32,505 bases of DNA from positions 1-32,505 of the forward strand of contig JAPKBD010000011.1 in NCBI GenBank assembly GCA_028824965.1, given 5' to 3'. Of the stretch, positions 32,264 to 32,505 are shown piece by piece. The notes beneath the pieces are model-generated. The model was not told the DNA's origin, did no database searches, and saw only the letters and a program-made list of their open reading frames with translations. This stretch comes from Alphaproteobacteria bacterium (GTDB taxonomy: Bacteria > Pseudomonadota > Alphaproteobacteria > GCA-2731375). Position numbers and translations under genes: made by a program. Within the stretch, counting starts at the first letter, position 1. Every line of letters starts with the position of its first letter.

Positions 32264-32505
32264 TTGAAAGTCAGGTCCAGATTGGCGACAGAGACTGTCG
32301 AGACGCTTCTGGCGCGTTATGGCCCTGCCTATCGATGGGTTGTTGCCGGAACGGGCACAATAGCCGCCATGACGATGATTTTGTCATCCACAATGGTGAA
32401 TGTTGCCGTGCCTTCAATCATGGGAACATTCGGCGTTGGGCAAAGTGAGGCGCAGTGGATGTCCACCGCCTTCCTCTCCGCCATGACGGCCAGCCAATTG
32501 CTTGG
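32264..32505 (+). CDS. MFS transporter, DHA2/EmrB-like, N-terminus only (truncated by window end)
   Basis: Frame open from the stop at 32258-32260: '(L)KVRSRLATETVETLLARYGPAYRWVVAGTGTIAAMTMILSSTMVNVAVPSIMGTFGVGQSEAQWMSTAFLSAMTASQLL', a typical DHA2 TM1 region. Start probably TTG 32264 or TTG 32282; not in the supplied ORF track. Confidence 0.75.
   Translation, partial: MKVRSRLATETVETLLARYGPAYRWVVAGTGTIAAMTMILSSTMVNVAVPSIMGTFGVGQSEAQWMSTAFLSAMTASQLL

Noticed and set aside
32194-32448. 84-aa ORF at the right end
   Set aside because: Overlaps the HyuA2 end out of frame and the better MFS reading frame; the translation has no transporter or other domain pattern.
1-32505. CRISPR arrays, tRNA/rRNA genes, IS elements or prophage
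   Set aside because: No regularly spaced repeats, cloverleaf-like segments, transposase or phage-type ORFs were noticed by eye; a computed repeat or tRNA scan would be needed to be sure.

Overview
The window is gene-dense (about 27 CDS in 32.5 kb) and looks like one bacterial catabolic locus, probably alphaproteobacterial (taxon is my inference). Almost every gene is an enzyme of small-molecule degradation. I saw no phage, IS, CRISPR, tRNA or rRNA signal. The main blocks are: (i) a ketopantoate-reductase-like gene, an MBL-fold lactonase-like gene and an SDR epimerase; (ii) a co-directional block at 3021-9633: CMD, 3-hydroxyisobutyrate-dehydrogenase-like, core-MetE-like methyltransferase, AhpD-like CMD, and a three-subunit molybdenum hydroxylase in FAD / 2Fe-2S / Mo order; (iii) an IclR regulator divergent from a second co-directional block at 10509-20069: LLM flavin monooxygenase, MaoC/FAS1-like dehydratase, tandem CaiB/BaiF CoA transferase, acyl-CoA ligase, HyuA, HyuB; (iv) an OYE/2,4-dienoyl-CoA-reductase-like Fe-S flavoprotein, a PAS protein, a nitroreductase and a DDN-like F420-type reductase; (v) an AtuA / AtuE-like / AtuC-like trio followed by a second, divergently arranged HyuB/HyuA pair; (vi) the start of an MFS (DHA2-type) transporter that is absent from the ORF track and cut by the window end. 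Best candidates for something undescribed: the combined pathway (Mo-hydroxylase plus OYE plus two ATP-dependent HyuAB pairs), the Atu-like module with no biotin carboxylase, the molybdenum subunit that lacks both known CoxL signatures, and a perfect 16-bp palindrome in the IclR/LLM divergent promoter. Functional calls come from reading motifs by eye; no database search was run.
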